From positions 472,645 through 536,644 of the forward strand of contig JALVSY010000016.1 in the NCBI GenBank assembly GCA_027036135.1: a stretch of DNA of 64,000 nucleotides. The letters run 5' to 3'. The first letter of the stretch is position 1, and each line of letters starts with the position of its first letter. Position numbers and translations under genes: made by a program. The DNA comes from Pyrodictiaceae archaeon (GTDB taxonomy: Archaea; Thermoproteota; Thermoprotei_A; Sulfolobales; Pyrodictiaceae). Below are positions 55,698 through 64,000 of the stretch, piece after piece. The notes under the pieces are model-generated. The model did not search any database and was not told where the DNA came from. It saw nothing but the letters and a program-made list of their open reading frames with translations.

Positions 55698-55842
55698 CTG
55701 TTCTCGCCCCTACCTAGGCTCCTGACTACCCTTGAGCCGGGCGGGAATTGCTCCATGGCGCTACCTAGAACTTCTTTGGATAGTGAGAACAAGTGCAGGG
55801 CTCCTTAATAAGAATCCAGTGGCTCCCTACAATTCGGGAACC

Positions 55843-56403
55843 ATGCCACCAGCGACGCGAAGCAGAAGTAAGCCCTCTCTACACCGTGTTCCTAGAGGCG
55901 TTACTCCCTTGCTGCGCTGGGCCCTGGTTATCACGAGTGACCGGGTAAAGGAGAACCCGGAGCTAGACGAGACTACCCCGGTTATAGAGAAGCTTCTCGA
56001 GGAGAGGGGGCACAAGCTAGTCAAGAGACTCATTGTCGGCAACGACCCCGTTGAGATTCTCTGGGCGCTGGCTGAGGCCCTCCGCGTAGCCGACGTGGTA
56101 CTTGCTACTGGAGGCACCGGGCCCAATCCAAGGGACATAACGGCCGATATTGCTGCGAGGATTTGTGACCGTGTACTACCAGGTATAGGTGAGGAGTTCA
56201 GGCGCCGCAGCCTAGAGAAAGGCGTGGCTAATGCTGTGCTTAGCCGTGCCCTTGGCTGCGGCTTCTCAGGGAGACTGGTAGCGGTTAGCCCCGGTAACCC
56301 GGACGCTGCGAGGACCATGGCTGAGCTATTGCTTGGGGTCGCCGAGCACGCTGTAGAGCAGCTCCGCGGGATGAAGCATCGGCATAAGAGCCGGGGAGGC
56401 TAG
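55843..56403 (+). CDS. moaB: MoaB/MogA molybdopterin adenylyltransferase-type protein
   Basis: 186 residues from ATG 55843; a TATA-like CTTAATAAG near 55809 supports this start (the frame is open to 55732). WALVITSDRV opens the fold, and GGTGPNPRDIT is the signature that binds molybdopterin. It adenylates molybdopterin so that Mo or W can be inserted. Its presence shows the genome still makes the cofactor although the fdhD-nrfD locus at 18-19 kb is broken. Confidence 0.88.
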   Translation: MPPATRSRSKPSLHRVPRGVTPLLRWALVITSDRVKENPELDETTPVIEKLLEERGHKLVKRLIVGNDPVEILWALAEALRVADVVLATGGTGPNPRDITADIAARICDRVLPGIGEEFRRRSLEKGVANAVLSRALGCGFSGRLVAVSPGNPDAARTMAELLLGVAEHAVEQLRGMKHRHKSRGG

Positions 56404-56483
56404 CGCAAGATATATGGGGGCTTGTTATCTCCCACAACTCGGACACGGGTATCTAGCACACCAAGTATTCTGCGGCGATAGCC

Positions 56484-56951
56484 ATGCCAGCCTATACTAC
56501 GAGGACAAGCCCGGGCCAAGAGGCTGCCCAGCTCGGTGTCCCCGCCCCGCTCCCTGTCGTCCAGAAGGTGATTAATGAGCTACAGGAGAGCATTGAGAAG
56601 GAGTACCCGAGGATACTCGAACTCAATAGCTGCAGCCACGAGTTCATGGAGATACTCGACAAGCTGGAAGAGAAGGCTACCAAGGAGCTAGCAGCAGCGG
56701 GGTTCAAGAAGGTAGAGCTACCCAGCTCCAGGGAGAGACGAGATCTACCGATAGGTTTCTACATGTTCCAGGGCCAGATACTTGTTGAGATAGGGGTAAA
56801 GGAGCTAAACAAATGCGGCAAGATAGGGGAACTAACAGGAGGCGAGCCCCCGAGAATATATGCACGCGTCTACCTAGGCGGGCAAGCAGCCTACGTACTA
56901 GAGGCTGAGAGTCCTAGGAAGAGGAGAGAAGAGACACGCTACTTCATATAG
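56484..56951 (+). CDS. unknown protein
   Basis: 155 residues with a helical first half (VINELQESIEKEYPRI, FMEILDKLEEKATKEL) and a beta-type second half (IGFYMFQGQILVEIGV, RIYARVYLGGQAAYV). Two Cys are present (NSCSHEF and NKCGKI). No family is recognised. It lies between moaB and a convergent winged-helix gene. Confidence 0.5.
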   Translation: MPAYTTRTSPGQEAAQLGVPAPLPVVQKVINELQESIEKEYPRILELNSCSHEFMEILDKLEEKATKELAAAGFKKVELPSSRERRDLPIGFYMFQGQILVEIGVKELNKCGKIGELTGGEPPRIYARVYLGGQAAYVLEAESPRKRREETRYFI

Positions 56952-56962
56952 GGAGGCCTGGT

Positions 56963-57526
56963 TTACTCATCTACGGCCCAGTCATCGTCTATCTCGTCGT
57001 AGTCCTCTCCCTCATAACCCTCTACTTCCCCGACTTCTCTAGCTTCGGTAGCGGCTCCCAGTAGCTCAACTATCTCAATAGCCGGCACTATGCCTAGCAG
57101 GGCTAGGAGAGGGAGGGCTAGGAGGAACTCATCAAGCCCCCATACCCAGCTTGGCGGGAGTACTTTCTCTCTACGATAGTGCTGGTAGGCTTCTAGTAGC
57201 TTGTCTAGCTGCCTCCTTGCCTCGGCTACCGCGTCGAGGCCTTGTCTCGTGAGCCTTAGCCTCATCCTCTTTATTATCCTGCCCTCCTCGTGTCTCTCTA
57301 TGAGGCCCTTGGCCTCAAGCTCCTCAACTATTTGCTCAACTGTCTCCTTTGAGGTATTCAGCGCCCTCGCTACCGCGTCAACGGTGTCTATGCCATTGCT
57401 TATTGCTAGGAGTACTGCTGCCTCACTCGGGCGAAGCTCCACTACCCGGTACCCATCTAGAAGTAGAGAGTAATCGGGGTCTCTGAATAGACTTGTGTCG
57501 CTAAAACCACGAGGTATCTTCGTCAC
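56963..57526 (-). CDS. winged-helix protein with C-terminal membrane segment
   Basis: 187 residues from GTG 57526, which follows the upstream stop by two bases and has AAGGA before it; the frame is open to 57580. Residues about 30-105 are a winged helix (PSEAAVLLAISNGIDTVDAVARALNTSKETVEQIVEELEAKGLI). A hydrophobic stretch (about 130-150) and a very acidic tail end the protein. A membrane-tethered regulator is one reading. It is co-transcribed with the DUF309-like gene. Confidence 0.65.
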   Translation of the reverse strand: MTKIPRGFSDTSLFRDPDYSLLLDGYRVVELRPSEAAVLLAISNGIDTVDAVARALNTSKETVEQIVEELEAKGLIERHEEGRIIKRMRLRLTRQGLDAVAEARRQLDKLLEAYQHYRREKVLPPSWVWGLDEFLLALPLLALLGIVPAIEIVELLGAATEAREVGEVEGYEGEDYDEIDDDWAVDE

Positions 57527-57528
57527 TG

Positions 57529-58107
57529 CTAGTCCTTCTTGCCTAGGAGTAGTCTTCTCAGCTTCTCCTGGTCGAGGCACCTTGCAGGATTCCCTGTGCC
57601 TGTTTCATAGATCTTTGCTAGCTCCTCAAAGAGGCATTCCTGGCTCGCAGCGCTTCTTAGCTCCTTATCGCTTAGTGCCCGTTCTAGAATCTTTCTTGCT
57701 GCCTCGGCTAGGCCCTCCTGCGCCTTTGCGTAAGCGCCTGCTAGTGCCGCTAAGTGTTTCCCAAGGATTCCTCTTCGGCGCCAAATGGCTTCCCCGGCTA
57801 CGTGTGCTTCCCAGAACCTGTTCTCTCTCAGTAGCTGAGTATATGTGTCTAGGAGGCAGCTACTCCTCTCTAATTGCTCTATGTCTGGTTCCCCGTACTC
57901 TTCTAGTTTTGCGCCTAGCTCCTCTTCTAGCCTCCTTAGTTGTTCTTTGCTAGGCTTGGTAAAGGTGACTATCTCTATGAGGCCCCTCGTTATCCTTAGG
58001 GTTGAGCGCGGCAACGTCTTGGACACTCTTCTTTGAAGGCTTGGTGCTTCTCTCGGTGTTAGTTTCTTTGCCGGCCTTAGCCTCAGTAGTACTGTGTGTT
58101 CCTCCAT
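57529..58107 (-). CDS. DUF309-type protein
   Basis: 192 residues. LLRENRFWEAHVAGEAIWRR and ALAGAYAKAQEGL are the DUF309 pattern (F/Y-WEAHExxExxWR ... A-x-AYxKxQxG). The N-terminal 75 residues are beta-type (TVLLRLRP, LIEIVTFTKPS) and not usual for the family, so this may be a two-domain version. The function is unknown. It is the first gene of a two-gene operon. Confidence 0.7.
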   Translation of the reverse strand: MEEHTVLLRLRPAKKLTPREAPSLQRRVSKTLPRSTLRITRGLIEIVTFTKPSKEQLRRLEEELGAKLEEYGEPDIEQLERSSCLLDTYTQLLRENRFWEAHVAGEAIWRRRGILGKHLAALAGAYAKAQEGLAEAARKILERALSDKELRSAASQECLFEELAKIYETGTGNPARCLDQEKLRRLLLGKKD

Positions 58108-58181
58108 GCCGCGCCTAGCCTCCCTTGTTAACGAGTGTTTACTTGGCTCAGGGGGCTTGATTTACGTATTGCTCAGAGATA

Positions 58182-58227
58182 CAAAACAATCGTCGATAGT
58201 CGAAGGATATTATCGACTATTGTTTTG
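58182..58227. promoter_or_regulatory. large imperfect palindrome upstream of HMG-CoA synthase gene
   Basis: CAAAACAAT...ATAGTCGA (58182-58203) and TCGACTATTGTTTTG (58213-58227) are inverted copies. The left arm carries an extra 7 bases (CGTCGAT) in the middle. The core ATAGTCGA/TCGACTAT is perfect with a 9-base spacer. It sits just upstream of a TATA-like GAATACTTG near 58236 and 60 bp before ATG 58287. It fits an operator for the mevalonate operon. Confidence 0.45.
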
Positions 58228-58286
58228 AGGGAAGAATACTTGTACCACGAGCCCTGTGCTACGCACTATTGCTTGGAAGAAGCGTC

Positions 58287-59342
58287 ATGGCCCGAGACAG
58301 TGGAGTCGTTGGATGGGGGGCCTATATCCCCCGCTACCGGGTAAAGATGGAGGAGATAGCAAGGGTCTGGGGCTGGGAGCCAAGCGTCCCCAAGGGTCTA
58401 GGTGTCGTTGAGAAGGCTATCGCGGGGCCGGACGAGGACTCGCTCACAATGGGCTACGAGGCGGCCCTAAACGCTATCCGTAGAGCAGGCATAGACCCCT
58501 CCGAGATCAAGGCCGTGTTCTTCGGTTCCGAGTCGAAGCCATACGCGGTCAAGCCAGCCGCGACGATCATAGCTGAGGCCCTCGGGATAACGCCGGAGAC
58601 CATGGCATCTGACCTAGAGTTTGCCTGCAGAGCTGGGAGCGAGGGTCTGAGAGCAGCCCTGGGCCTAGTGGAGGCTGGGTACATGAAGTACGCCCTAGCA
58701 ATAGGCTCCGATACCGCACAGGCTAATCCCGGGAACGTGCTAGAGTTCACGGCTTCTAGTGGAGCAGCAGCCTTCGTTGCTGGGCCCGCATCGGAGAGCG
58801 TTGCTGTGCTAGAGGGTGTCTACACCTATGTCACTGATACACCGGACTTCTGGAGAGGCGCTCACAGCAAATACCCCTTGCACGGCGAGGGCTTCACCGG
58901 CGAGCCAGCCTACTTTGCCCACATAATAGGCGCTGTTAAGGGGTTAATGGAGCAGCTAGGACTCCGGCCAGAGGACTTCGACTACGCGATATTCCATCAG
59001 CCAAACGGCAAGTTCCCCCTAAGGGTTGGGGCACGCCTAGGCATACCGAGGGAGAAGATACTCCCAGGCCTCGTAACACCAGTGATAGGGAATACCTACA
59101 ATGGTAGCGCCCTCATAGGCTTCGCAAGGGTGCTTGACCAGGCCAAGCCCGGGCAGAGGATACTCGTAGCACCCTTCGGCAGCGGCGCTGGGAGTGACGC
59201 CTATAGCTTTGTGGTGACGGACAGGATCGAGGAGAGGAGGGACAAGGCTCCGAGCGTTGACACCTATATTGAGAGAAAGAAGTACGTAGACTACGCCCTC
59301 TACGCGAAGATGAGGGGGATTATTGAGCGCATATATGAGTAA
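58287..59342 (+). CDS. hydroxymethylglutaryl-CoA synthase
   Basis: 351 residues from ATG 58287 ([18 protein letters not shown]); the frame is open to 58269. The catalytic Cys lies in [12 protein letters not shown], a His in FHQPNGKFP, and the end motif is [11 protein letters not shown]. The archaeal enzyme condenses acetoacetyl-CoA with acetyl-CoA to give HMG-CoA in the mevalonate pathway. It is followed by thiolase and DUF35 genes, its known complex partners. Confidence 0.93.
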   Translation: MARDSGVVGWGAYIPRYRVKMEEIARVWGWEPSVPKGLGVVEKAIAGPDEDSLTMGYEAALNAIRRAGIDPSEIKAVFFGSESKPYAVKPAATIIAEALGITPETMASDLEFACRAGSEGLRAALGLVEAGYMKYALAIGSDTAQANPGNVLEFTASSGAAAFVAGPASESVAVLEGVYTYVTDTPDFWRGAHSKYPLHGEGFTGEPAYFAHIIGAVKGLMEQLGLRPEDFDYAIFHQPNGKFPLRVGARLGIPREKILPGLVTPVIGNTYNGSALIGFARVLDQAKPGQRILVAPFGSGAGSDAYSFVVTDRIEERRDKAPSVDTYIERKKYVDYALYAKMRGIIERIYE

Positions 59343-59360
59343 CTAGGAGAGGTGTGATAC

Positions 59361-60518
59361 GTGACCCGTGTATACGTAGCCGGAGTAGGCATGACTAAGA
59401 TAGGTAGGCACTTCGACAAAGGCTTCCTAGACCTCGCAGCCGTGTCAGCCTTCAAAGCCATAGACGATGCTGGGGGAATCGAGCCAGAAGCCATAGTAGT
59501 AACCAACATGATGTCCAGTAGGCTCAACGAGCAAGACAGCCTAGGAGCATACATAGCCGCTGGGCTAGGGCTACGGCACCGCCCAGCATTCAAGGTGGAA
59601 GCGGCTTGTGGCAGCGGTGGAGCCGGGGTATTCAACGCTTACACCATGGTTAGGAGCGGGCTCTTCGACGCAGTACTAGTTGTCGGAGTCGAGAAGATGA
59701 CCGATTACCCGACATCAACGGTTACATCTGCCCTAGCCCAGGCAGCCGACGCCGAGTACGAGCTCTACTACGGAGCAAGCTTCACGGGACTCAACGCGCT
59801 GATGATGCGATACTACATGGAGAAGTACAACGTGTCCCGCGACGAGATGAGCGAGTGGCCAGTAATGATGCACAGCAACGCGGTCAGCAACCCCTATGCA
59901 CAGTTCCACAGGAAGATAACAAAGGAGGACGTGGCCAAGAGCCAGGTAGTAGCTGACCCGATAAGGCTCCTCGATAGCAGCCCAATAGGCGATGGCTCAG
60001 CAGCCGTGCTCCTAGTCTCGGAGGAGCTAGCTAAGAAGCTGCCCAATAAACCGGAGGTCTACATAGCCGGGGCATGGATGGCTGTGGACACAGTGGAGCT
60101 AACGAACCGCGACAGTCTCGATAGAATACCGGCGGCCCGTGTAGCAGCTGAGAAGGCCTATAAGATGGCGGGCTTAGAGCCCAAGGACATAGACGTAGTA
60201 GAGATACACGATGCCTTCACAATAAACGGGGTAATGCTCCTAGAGGAGCTAGGCTTCGCCCCATACGGCCAGGCAGCAAAACTACTCAACGAGGGAAGAT
60301 TCCACCCTGGCGACAAGCCAACAGCGAACCCGAGCGGCGGGCTCAAGGCGAGAGGACACCCGGTGGGAACAACTGGTGTCTACCAGGTAGCTGAGGTAGC
60401 GATGCAGCTCCGAGGCGACTTCCCAGGACTAAGAGTAGACGGCGCCGAGACAGGCCTAACCACCAACATGGGTGGAGATGGCTCAAGCCTCTCAGTCCAC
60501 ATTTTGAGACACATCTAG
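59361..60518 (+). CDS. acetoacetyl-CoA thiolase (archaeal type)
   Basis: 385 residues from GTG 59361, with GGAGAGG upstream. The nucleophile Cys is in VEAACGSGG, the His pair in VEIHDAFTING and RGHPVGTTG, and the end motif is NMGGDGSS. In archaea the enzyme supplies acetoacetyl-CoA directly to HMG-CoA synthase, and the two form a complex bridged by a DUF35 protein, as shown in a methanogen. All three genes are adjacent here. Confidence 0.92.
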   Translation: MTRVYVAGVGMTKIGRHFDKGFLDLAAVSAFKAIDDAGGIEPEAIVVTNMMSSRLNEQDSLGAYIAAGLGLRHRPAFKVEAACGSGGAGVFNAYTMVRSGLFDAVLVVGVEKMTDYPTSTVTSALAQAADAEYELYYGASFTGLNALMMRYYMEKYNVSRDEMSEWPVMMHSNAVSNPYAQFHRKITKEDVAKSQVVADPIRLLDSSPIGDGSAAVLLVSEELAKKLPNKPEVYIAGAWMAVDTVELTNRDSLDRIPAARVAAEKAYKMAGLEPKDIDVVEIHDAFTINGVMLLEELGFAPYGQAAKLLNEGRFHPGDKPTANPSGGLKARGHPVGTTGVYQVAEVAMQLRGDFPGLRVDGAETGLTTNMGGDGSSLSVHILRHI

Positions 60519-60547
60519 CACTAGTCCATAGGAGGTGAGCACTCGGT

Positions 60548-60970
60548 ATGCCCATAACAATCTCGCCCGCAAGAGTGTGGAGGGAAAGAATACCACGATA
60601 CCGCCTCGTAGGCAAGCGCTGCAAGAAATGCGGGAGAATAATCTACCCACCCAGACCAGCATGCCCGGCCTGCGGCTCCCGGGACCTAGAGGACGTAGAG
60701 CTACCCAGAACGGGCACCGTTGAGACCTATACGATAATCTATACTGTCATGGATGGGTTCCGCGACAAAGCACCCCTCCCAATAGCGGTAGTAAGACTAG
60801 ACAATGGGGCAAGAGTACTAGCACCACTAACAGACATAGACACTGAAGAGATAAGGACCGGGATAAGGGTTGAAGCAGTACTAAGGAGGATGAAGAGGGA
60901 CGGTGAACACGGTCTAATAGCATACGGTATAGCCTTCCGCCCAGTACTCTACGAGCAAAGAAAACAATGA
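60548..60970 (+). CDS. DUF35 OB-fold/zinc-ribbon protein of the thiolase-HMGCS complex
   Basis: 140 residues. The N-terminal zinc ribbon has GKRCKKCGRI and RPACPACGSRD (four Cys). An OB-fold follows (VETYTIIYTV, IAVVRLDNGARVLAPL). In methanogens DUF35 holds thiolase and HMG-CoA synthase together and lets the intermediate pass between them. GGAGGTGAG lies about 15 bases before ATG 60548. It ends the three-gene operon. Confidence 0.92.
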   Translation: MPITISPARVWRERIPRYRLVGKRCKKCGRIIYPPRPACPACGSRDLEDVELPRTGTVETYTIIYTVMDGFRDKAPLPIAVVRLDNGARVLAPLTDIDTEEIRTGIRVEAVLRRMKRDGEHGLIAYGIAFRPVLYEQRKQ

Positions 60971-61033
60971 TGCAGCTCCTCTTCTAGCCACATTATTATT
61001 TTTCATTTAGAAAAGGCCTAGGGAAGCATACTC

Positions 61034-61513
61034 CTAGGGTATTGCTTTTAGTTCCTTTATGCGTCTAAAGTCACTATCAAAGCTGGCTATAGCGTTGACA
61101 TTGCTCCTAAGAGCTACAGCTACATGTACAGCGTCAGCTGGTAGTAAGCCATACTTATCGACAAAGCTGAGGGCGCTTAGCCAATCACTGTACAGCAAGG
61201 GCTCTATCCTCAATCCACCCGAGTAGAGGTAGTCAATGTAGTCGCGGAAAGTACTCAAAGTAGTTATAGCCTTCCTGCGTATATCCTCGTCATTAATTAG
61301 AGCCTCCCTTATCCTCCAAGGATTAGCTGTGCCTATTAACTCGCTAGTTTTTGCGAAGAGCAGTTTAAATGAGACTTCCTCGAGAACGAGTGGCGTAATT
61401 ATTCCAGTAATCAGTCCTTTTTCAACACTCTCTAGTATTTCTTGTGCCCTGTCTGCGCCAGGCTCGTCAAGGAGAAGCTTAAGGAATACAGAGGAGTCTA
61501 TGAATATTTTCAA
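61034..61513 (-). CDS. vapC: PIN-domain VapC toxin, pair 2
   Basis: 159-residue PIN protein. Asp6 (IFIDSSVFLKLLLDE), Glu in LVLEEVSFKLL, Asp in LLPADAVHVAVAL and Asp in ASFDSDF form the acidic site. The 160-residue length is that of the longer crenarchaeal VapC type. Its start overlaps the stop of the ribbon-helix-helix gene by 4 bases. The pair lies between the DUF35 gene and HMG-CoA reductase. Confidence 0.88.
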   Translation of the reverse strand: MKIFIDSSVFLKLLLDEPGADRAQEILESVEKGLITGIITPLVLEEVSFKLLFAKTSELIGTANPWRIREALINDEDIRRKAITTLSTFRDYIDYLYSGGLRIEPLLYSDWLSALSFVDKYGLLPADAVHVAVALRSNVNAIASFDSDFRRIKELKAIP

Positions 61514-61746
61514 GCCCTAAGCACCATATAGGCTTCCTCTAACTCTCTTAGGCTAAGCTTACTTTTGACTATCCCGCGCATCCGAGACGTCATTGTTTCT
61601 CGGTCTTTTCTCCCATACCTTTCTATGAACATTTCCATGGCTTTCCTAATAGCCTCGCTCCTCGACATACCTAGGCTCTCTGCCAGCTTCGTGAATTTCT
61701 CTAGTAGCTCCTTGTTTACACGGAAATATACTCCCGTAGACCCCAT
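61510..61746 (-). CDS. vapB: ribbon-helix-helix VapB-type antitoxin, pair 2
   Basis: 78 residues from ATG 61746, preceded by GAGGGA; a TATA-like TTTTATATAGG near 61790 precludes the longer frame to 61806. VYFRVNKELLEKFTKLAESLGMSRSEAIRKAMEMFIERY is a CopG/Arc-type ribbon-helix-helix. The C-terminal helix should bind the VapC. Translation is coupled to vapC. Confidence 0.85.
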   Translation of the reverse strand: MGSTGVYFRVNKELLEKFTKLAESLGMSRSEAIRKAMEMFIERYGRKDRETMTSRMRGIVKSKLSLRELEEAYMVLRA

Positions 61747-61868
61747 ACAAGATCCCTCTATATACGCATACAAGCCCTCCCTATATAAAAAGCCTCTGCC
61801 AAGCATAAGCCCTACCCAATAATACCTCTAGAGAGGAGTACAGTTACCCGAGGCTTATCAAGAGGGGC

Positions 61869-63143
61869 GTGTTCGGCGTGAACAGGGAGCAGGGTTTTGA
61901 GGAGTCTCGGTTAGAGGAGGTTGTCAAGGGGATCATTGAGGGCCGAGTAAAGCTTCATGAAGCTGACCGCATCCTCGGGAACGCTAACGCGGGTGCCTTG
62001 GCGCGTCGCCTCGCGCTGGAGAAAATGCTCGGTGTTAGCCTCTCGAGTATTGGTAGCACTATTCTTGACTTCGAGGAGCTCGTGAGCAGGAATATCGAGA
62101 ACCCTATAGGCGCTGTACAGATCCCGGTTGGTGTTGTCGGCCCGCTGCGCGTCAACGGCGACTATGCACGGGGGGACTTCTACGTACCCATGGCTACTAC
62201 TGAGGGGGCCCTCGTGGCGAGTGTTAATCGCGGCGCTAAGGCAGTTACCCTGAGCGGTGGCGCGAGGACAAAGATAGTCTATGATGGCATGACACGTGCC
62301 CCTGTGTTCTGGACCCCGGGTATAGTTGAGGCTGTGAGGCTTGTCGAGTGGGTCAGGGAGCACATGGGGGAGGTTAGGAGGGAGGCTGAGAGCACTACTC
62401 GACACGGAAAGCTCCGCGACATACAAGTGTTCCATACTGGTAACCTTGTGTGGCTAAGGTTTGTCTACGAGACCGGGGACGCTATGGGCATGAACATGGC
62501 CACCATAGCGACCGAGAAAGCCGCGGAGTACATTATGAAGAACTTCCCCGGCGAGACCAGGCTCATAGCTGTTAGCGGGAACATGTGCACCGATAAGAAA
62601 CCAGCACTAATCAACCAGCTACTAGGCAGGGGCAAGACAGTCATAGCCGAGGCAGTTATCAAGAGGGATGTCGCGCTCAAGGTGCTCAAGGCACCCCCGG
62701 AGGAGATAGACTACGTGAACAAGGCGAAAAACCTCCTAGGCACAGCGAGAGCCGGGTCCCCTAGCCTTAATGCCCACTTCGCAAACATAGTTGCAGCGAT
62801 ATTCATCGCCACGGGGCAGGACGTGGCACAGGTAGTTGAGAGCAGCATGGGGTACACGTGGACCGAGGTGAGGAACGGAGACCTCTACATCTCGGTAACG
62901 CTCCCGAGCCTAGAAGTAGGCACAGTCGGTGGAGGCACGAGGCTACCCACGCAGCGAGAAGCCCTAAGCCTAATGGGGGTAGCTGGCGGCGGAGACCCAC
63001 CCGGCACAAATGCGAAGAAGTTCGCCGAGATAGTAGCGGCTACTGTTCTCGCAGGCGAGCTCAACCTACTGGCAGCACTCGCAGCAAACGAGCTAGCAAG
63101 GGCCCACCGGCTACTAGGAAGAGGCGAAGCAAAAAAGAGCTAA
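61869..63143 (+). CDS. hmgA: HMG-CoA reductase (class I)
   Basis: 424 residues from GTG 61869. Catalytic residues are Glu112 (TTEGALVAS), Lys243 (TDKKPA), Asp318 (TGQDVAQ) and His413 (LARAHRL). It reduces HMG-CoA to mevalonate with NADPH, the committed step to archaeal isoprenoid lipids. It is not in the same transcript as the synthase operon: a convergently oriented VapBC pair lies between them. Confidence 0.95.
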   Translation: MFGVNREQGFEESRLEEVVKGIIEGRVKLHEADRILGNANAGALARRLALEKMLGVSLSSIGSTILDFEELVSRNIENPIGAVQIPVGVVGPLRVNGDYARGDFYVPMATTEGALVASVNRGAKAVTLSGGARTKIVYDGMTRAPVFWTPGIVEAVRLVEWVREHMGEVRREAESTTRHGKLRDIQVFHTGNLVWLRFVYETGDAMGMNMATIATEKAAEYIMKNFPGETRLIAVSGNMCTDKKPALINQLLGRGKTVIAEAVIKRDVALKVLKAPPEEIDYVNKAKNLLGTARAGSPSLNAHFANIVAAIFIATGQDVAQVVESSMGYTWTEVRNGDLYISVTLPSLEVGTVGGGTRLPTQREALSLMGVAGGGDPPGTNAKKFAEIVAATVLAGELNLLAALAANELARAHRLLGRGEAKKS

Positions 63144-63223
63144 CAAGAGGGGCAACGGACCCTCTTAGGCATTCTTGTAAAAATAGGTTGGGATTCCTCT
63201 CTTTTTGTGCAGAGAAAACCGTG

Positions 63224-63397
63224 TTAGCTGAGGAGCCTCACTATTTTTGGCTGTGGCTGGACCTTGTAGTCCTCTAGTCTCAGGTACAGCTCTATTGCCT
63301 TCCTTATTATCTCGCTTCTTGTGACTCCTTTTAGCCGTGCAAAAGAATCTAGCTTCTCGAGTAGATCCTCCTCTACCTTGAAAGTGACTACTCTCAT
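63224..63397 (-). CDS. small ribbon-helix-helix protein
   Basis: 57 residues from ATG 63397. It begins [20 protein letters not shown] and continues [20 protein letters not shown], a complete CopG-type ribbon-helix-helix. No toxin gene follows. It is divergent from the ribbon-helix-helix/coil gene at 63560. The sequence CTTATATAG near 63515, which reads CTATATAAG on the minus strand, could serve both. Confidence 0.75.
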   Translation of the reverse strand: MRVVTFKVEEDLLEKLDSFARLKGVTRSEIIRKAIELYLRLEDYKVQPQPKIVRLLS

Positions 63398-63559
63398 CTC
63401 GGGACCGCCCCCAACCCCGTGTCTCTTTCTAGTAGGTGGAAGCTTAGAGTAGAAGCTTACCCCGAGGAGTATTACTAGAGACTTCTTGTAAGCGGGCTAC
63501 AGGCTGCGTTTCGCTTATATAGAGGCCTCTTTTACAGAGAGTATCTTGGGACGTGTACA

Positions 63560-63925
63560 GTGCCGACTCTTCACCTCTCGCTGCCAGAGCAGGTATACAA
63601 CGAGCTTAGGGAGTACGCTGACGAGATGGGGATGCAGGTAACGAGCCTAGTGAAGATGCTAATCCGTGACGGCCTAGAGAAGCTGCGCAAAGAACGAGAA
63701 GAGAGAAGGAGAAAACAGAGCGAGGAAGCAACAAAGGTACTACTACAAGTACTCAACGAGATAGAGCAGCTACGCAGAGAATTCCAGGAATACAAGGTAT
63801 ACGTAGAGGGAGAGCTATTCCGCATTAATACCAGCCTACAGGGCTTAAAGAAGCGCGTATCGAGACTAGAAGATACTGTAGAGGAGCAACTCTACCCCGT
63901 AGAAACCGAGGTCGTATCCCCCTAG
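63560..63925 (+). CDS. ribbon-helix-helix protein with coiled-coil tail
   Basis: 121 residues from GTG 63560. Residues 1-45 are a ribbon-helix-helix (LHLSLPEQVYNELREYADEMGMQVTSLVKMLIRDGLEKL). Residues about 45-112 form a charged coiled coil (REERRRKQSEEATKVLLQVLNEIEQLRREF). The TATA-like CTTATATAG near 63515 predicts a transcript start near 63542. It is probably a DNA-binding regulator that oligomerises through the coil. There is no toxin partner within the window. Confidence 0.7.
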   Translation: MPTLHLSLPEQVYNELREYADEMGMQVTSLVKMLIRDGLEKLRKEREERRRKQSEEATKVLLQVLNEIEQLRREFQEYKVYVEGELFRINTSLQGLKKRVSRLEDTVEEQLYPVETEVVSP

Positions 63926-64000
63926 AGAAGGGGACGCTTACCCCCACGCCCCCGACCCCCGTGTCGCAGAAGGATCCCCGGGCTCCGCCCCACTCGGGAC

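Overview
The window looks like a hyperthermophilic crenarchaeon of the Desulfurococcales, most likely Pyrodictiaceae (Hyperthermus, Pyrodictium or Pyrolobus type). This is inferred from gene content, not from a database match: archaeal prefoldin, a thiolase/HMG-CoA synthase/DUF35 mevalonate block, ribose-1,5-bisphosphate isomerase, several PaREP1-type proteins, many HEPN/MNT and VapBC pairs, TATA boxes about 26 bp before leaderless starts, and an intron-bearing tRNA. No replication origin, rRNA, CRISPR array or insertion sequence was seen. Most of the window is moderately GC-rich. Three AT-rich islands (about 1.68-3.59, 6.54-8.47 and 14.5-15.93 kb) carry secreted or membrane proteins.

Layout. 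0-12.3 kb: secreted proteins of unknown function, a phosphoesterase, three HEPN/MNT pairs, a DUF711 protein, prefoldin alpha and a divergent prefoldin-beta-like gene. 12.4-17.7 kb: ammonium transporter, PII protein, an NnrS-like membrane protein, a degenerate ADP-ribosylglycohydrolase homologue and a DUF445 protein. 17.8-19.4 kb: a PaREP1 protein, then the remains of divergent fdhD and nrfD genes that appear to have lost both 5' halves in one deletion. 19.4-30.5 kb: coiled-coil proteins, a DUF401 permease, a ferritin-like protein, leucyl aminopeptidase, a zinc-knuckle protein, an ABC exporter and a frameshifted nucleoside phosphorylase. 30.8 kb: tRNA-Lys(CUU) with a non-canonical intron.

31-45 kb: membrane proteins, CutA, two PaREP1-like paralogues, PsiE, two FAD oxidoreductases (GltD-like and SQR-like), a TetR-controlled ACR3/SBF-type transporter, inositol-phosphate synthase, an Mth938-like protein, an HprK-like P-loop protein, a DUF123 protein and endonuclease III. 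45.5-51.3 kb: a large secreted protein, its decayed tandem copy and another large secreted protein. 51.5-58.1 kb: two tandem eIF2B-fold proteins, VapBC, an SAH/MTA deaminase, MoaB and small regulators. 58.2-63.1 kb: mevalonate genes (HMG-CoA synthase, thiolase, DUF35, then HMG-CoA reductase), interrupted by a second VapBC pair. 63.2-63.9 kb: two divergent ribbon-helix-helix genes.

The clearest functional groupings are the mevalonate route to archaeal lipids, which together with inositol-phosphate synthase supplies lipid precursors; ammonium uptake with its PII regulator; and a dense set of toxin-antitoxin-like modules. Several loci show decay in progress (fdhD/nrfD, nucleoside phosphorylase, the secreted-protein duplicate). 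Two genes have a conserved N-terminus but no ATG, GTG or TTG in front of it. Four intergenic regions carry strong RNA-like or operator-like dyads.
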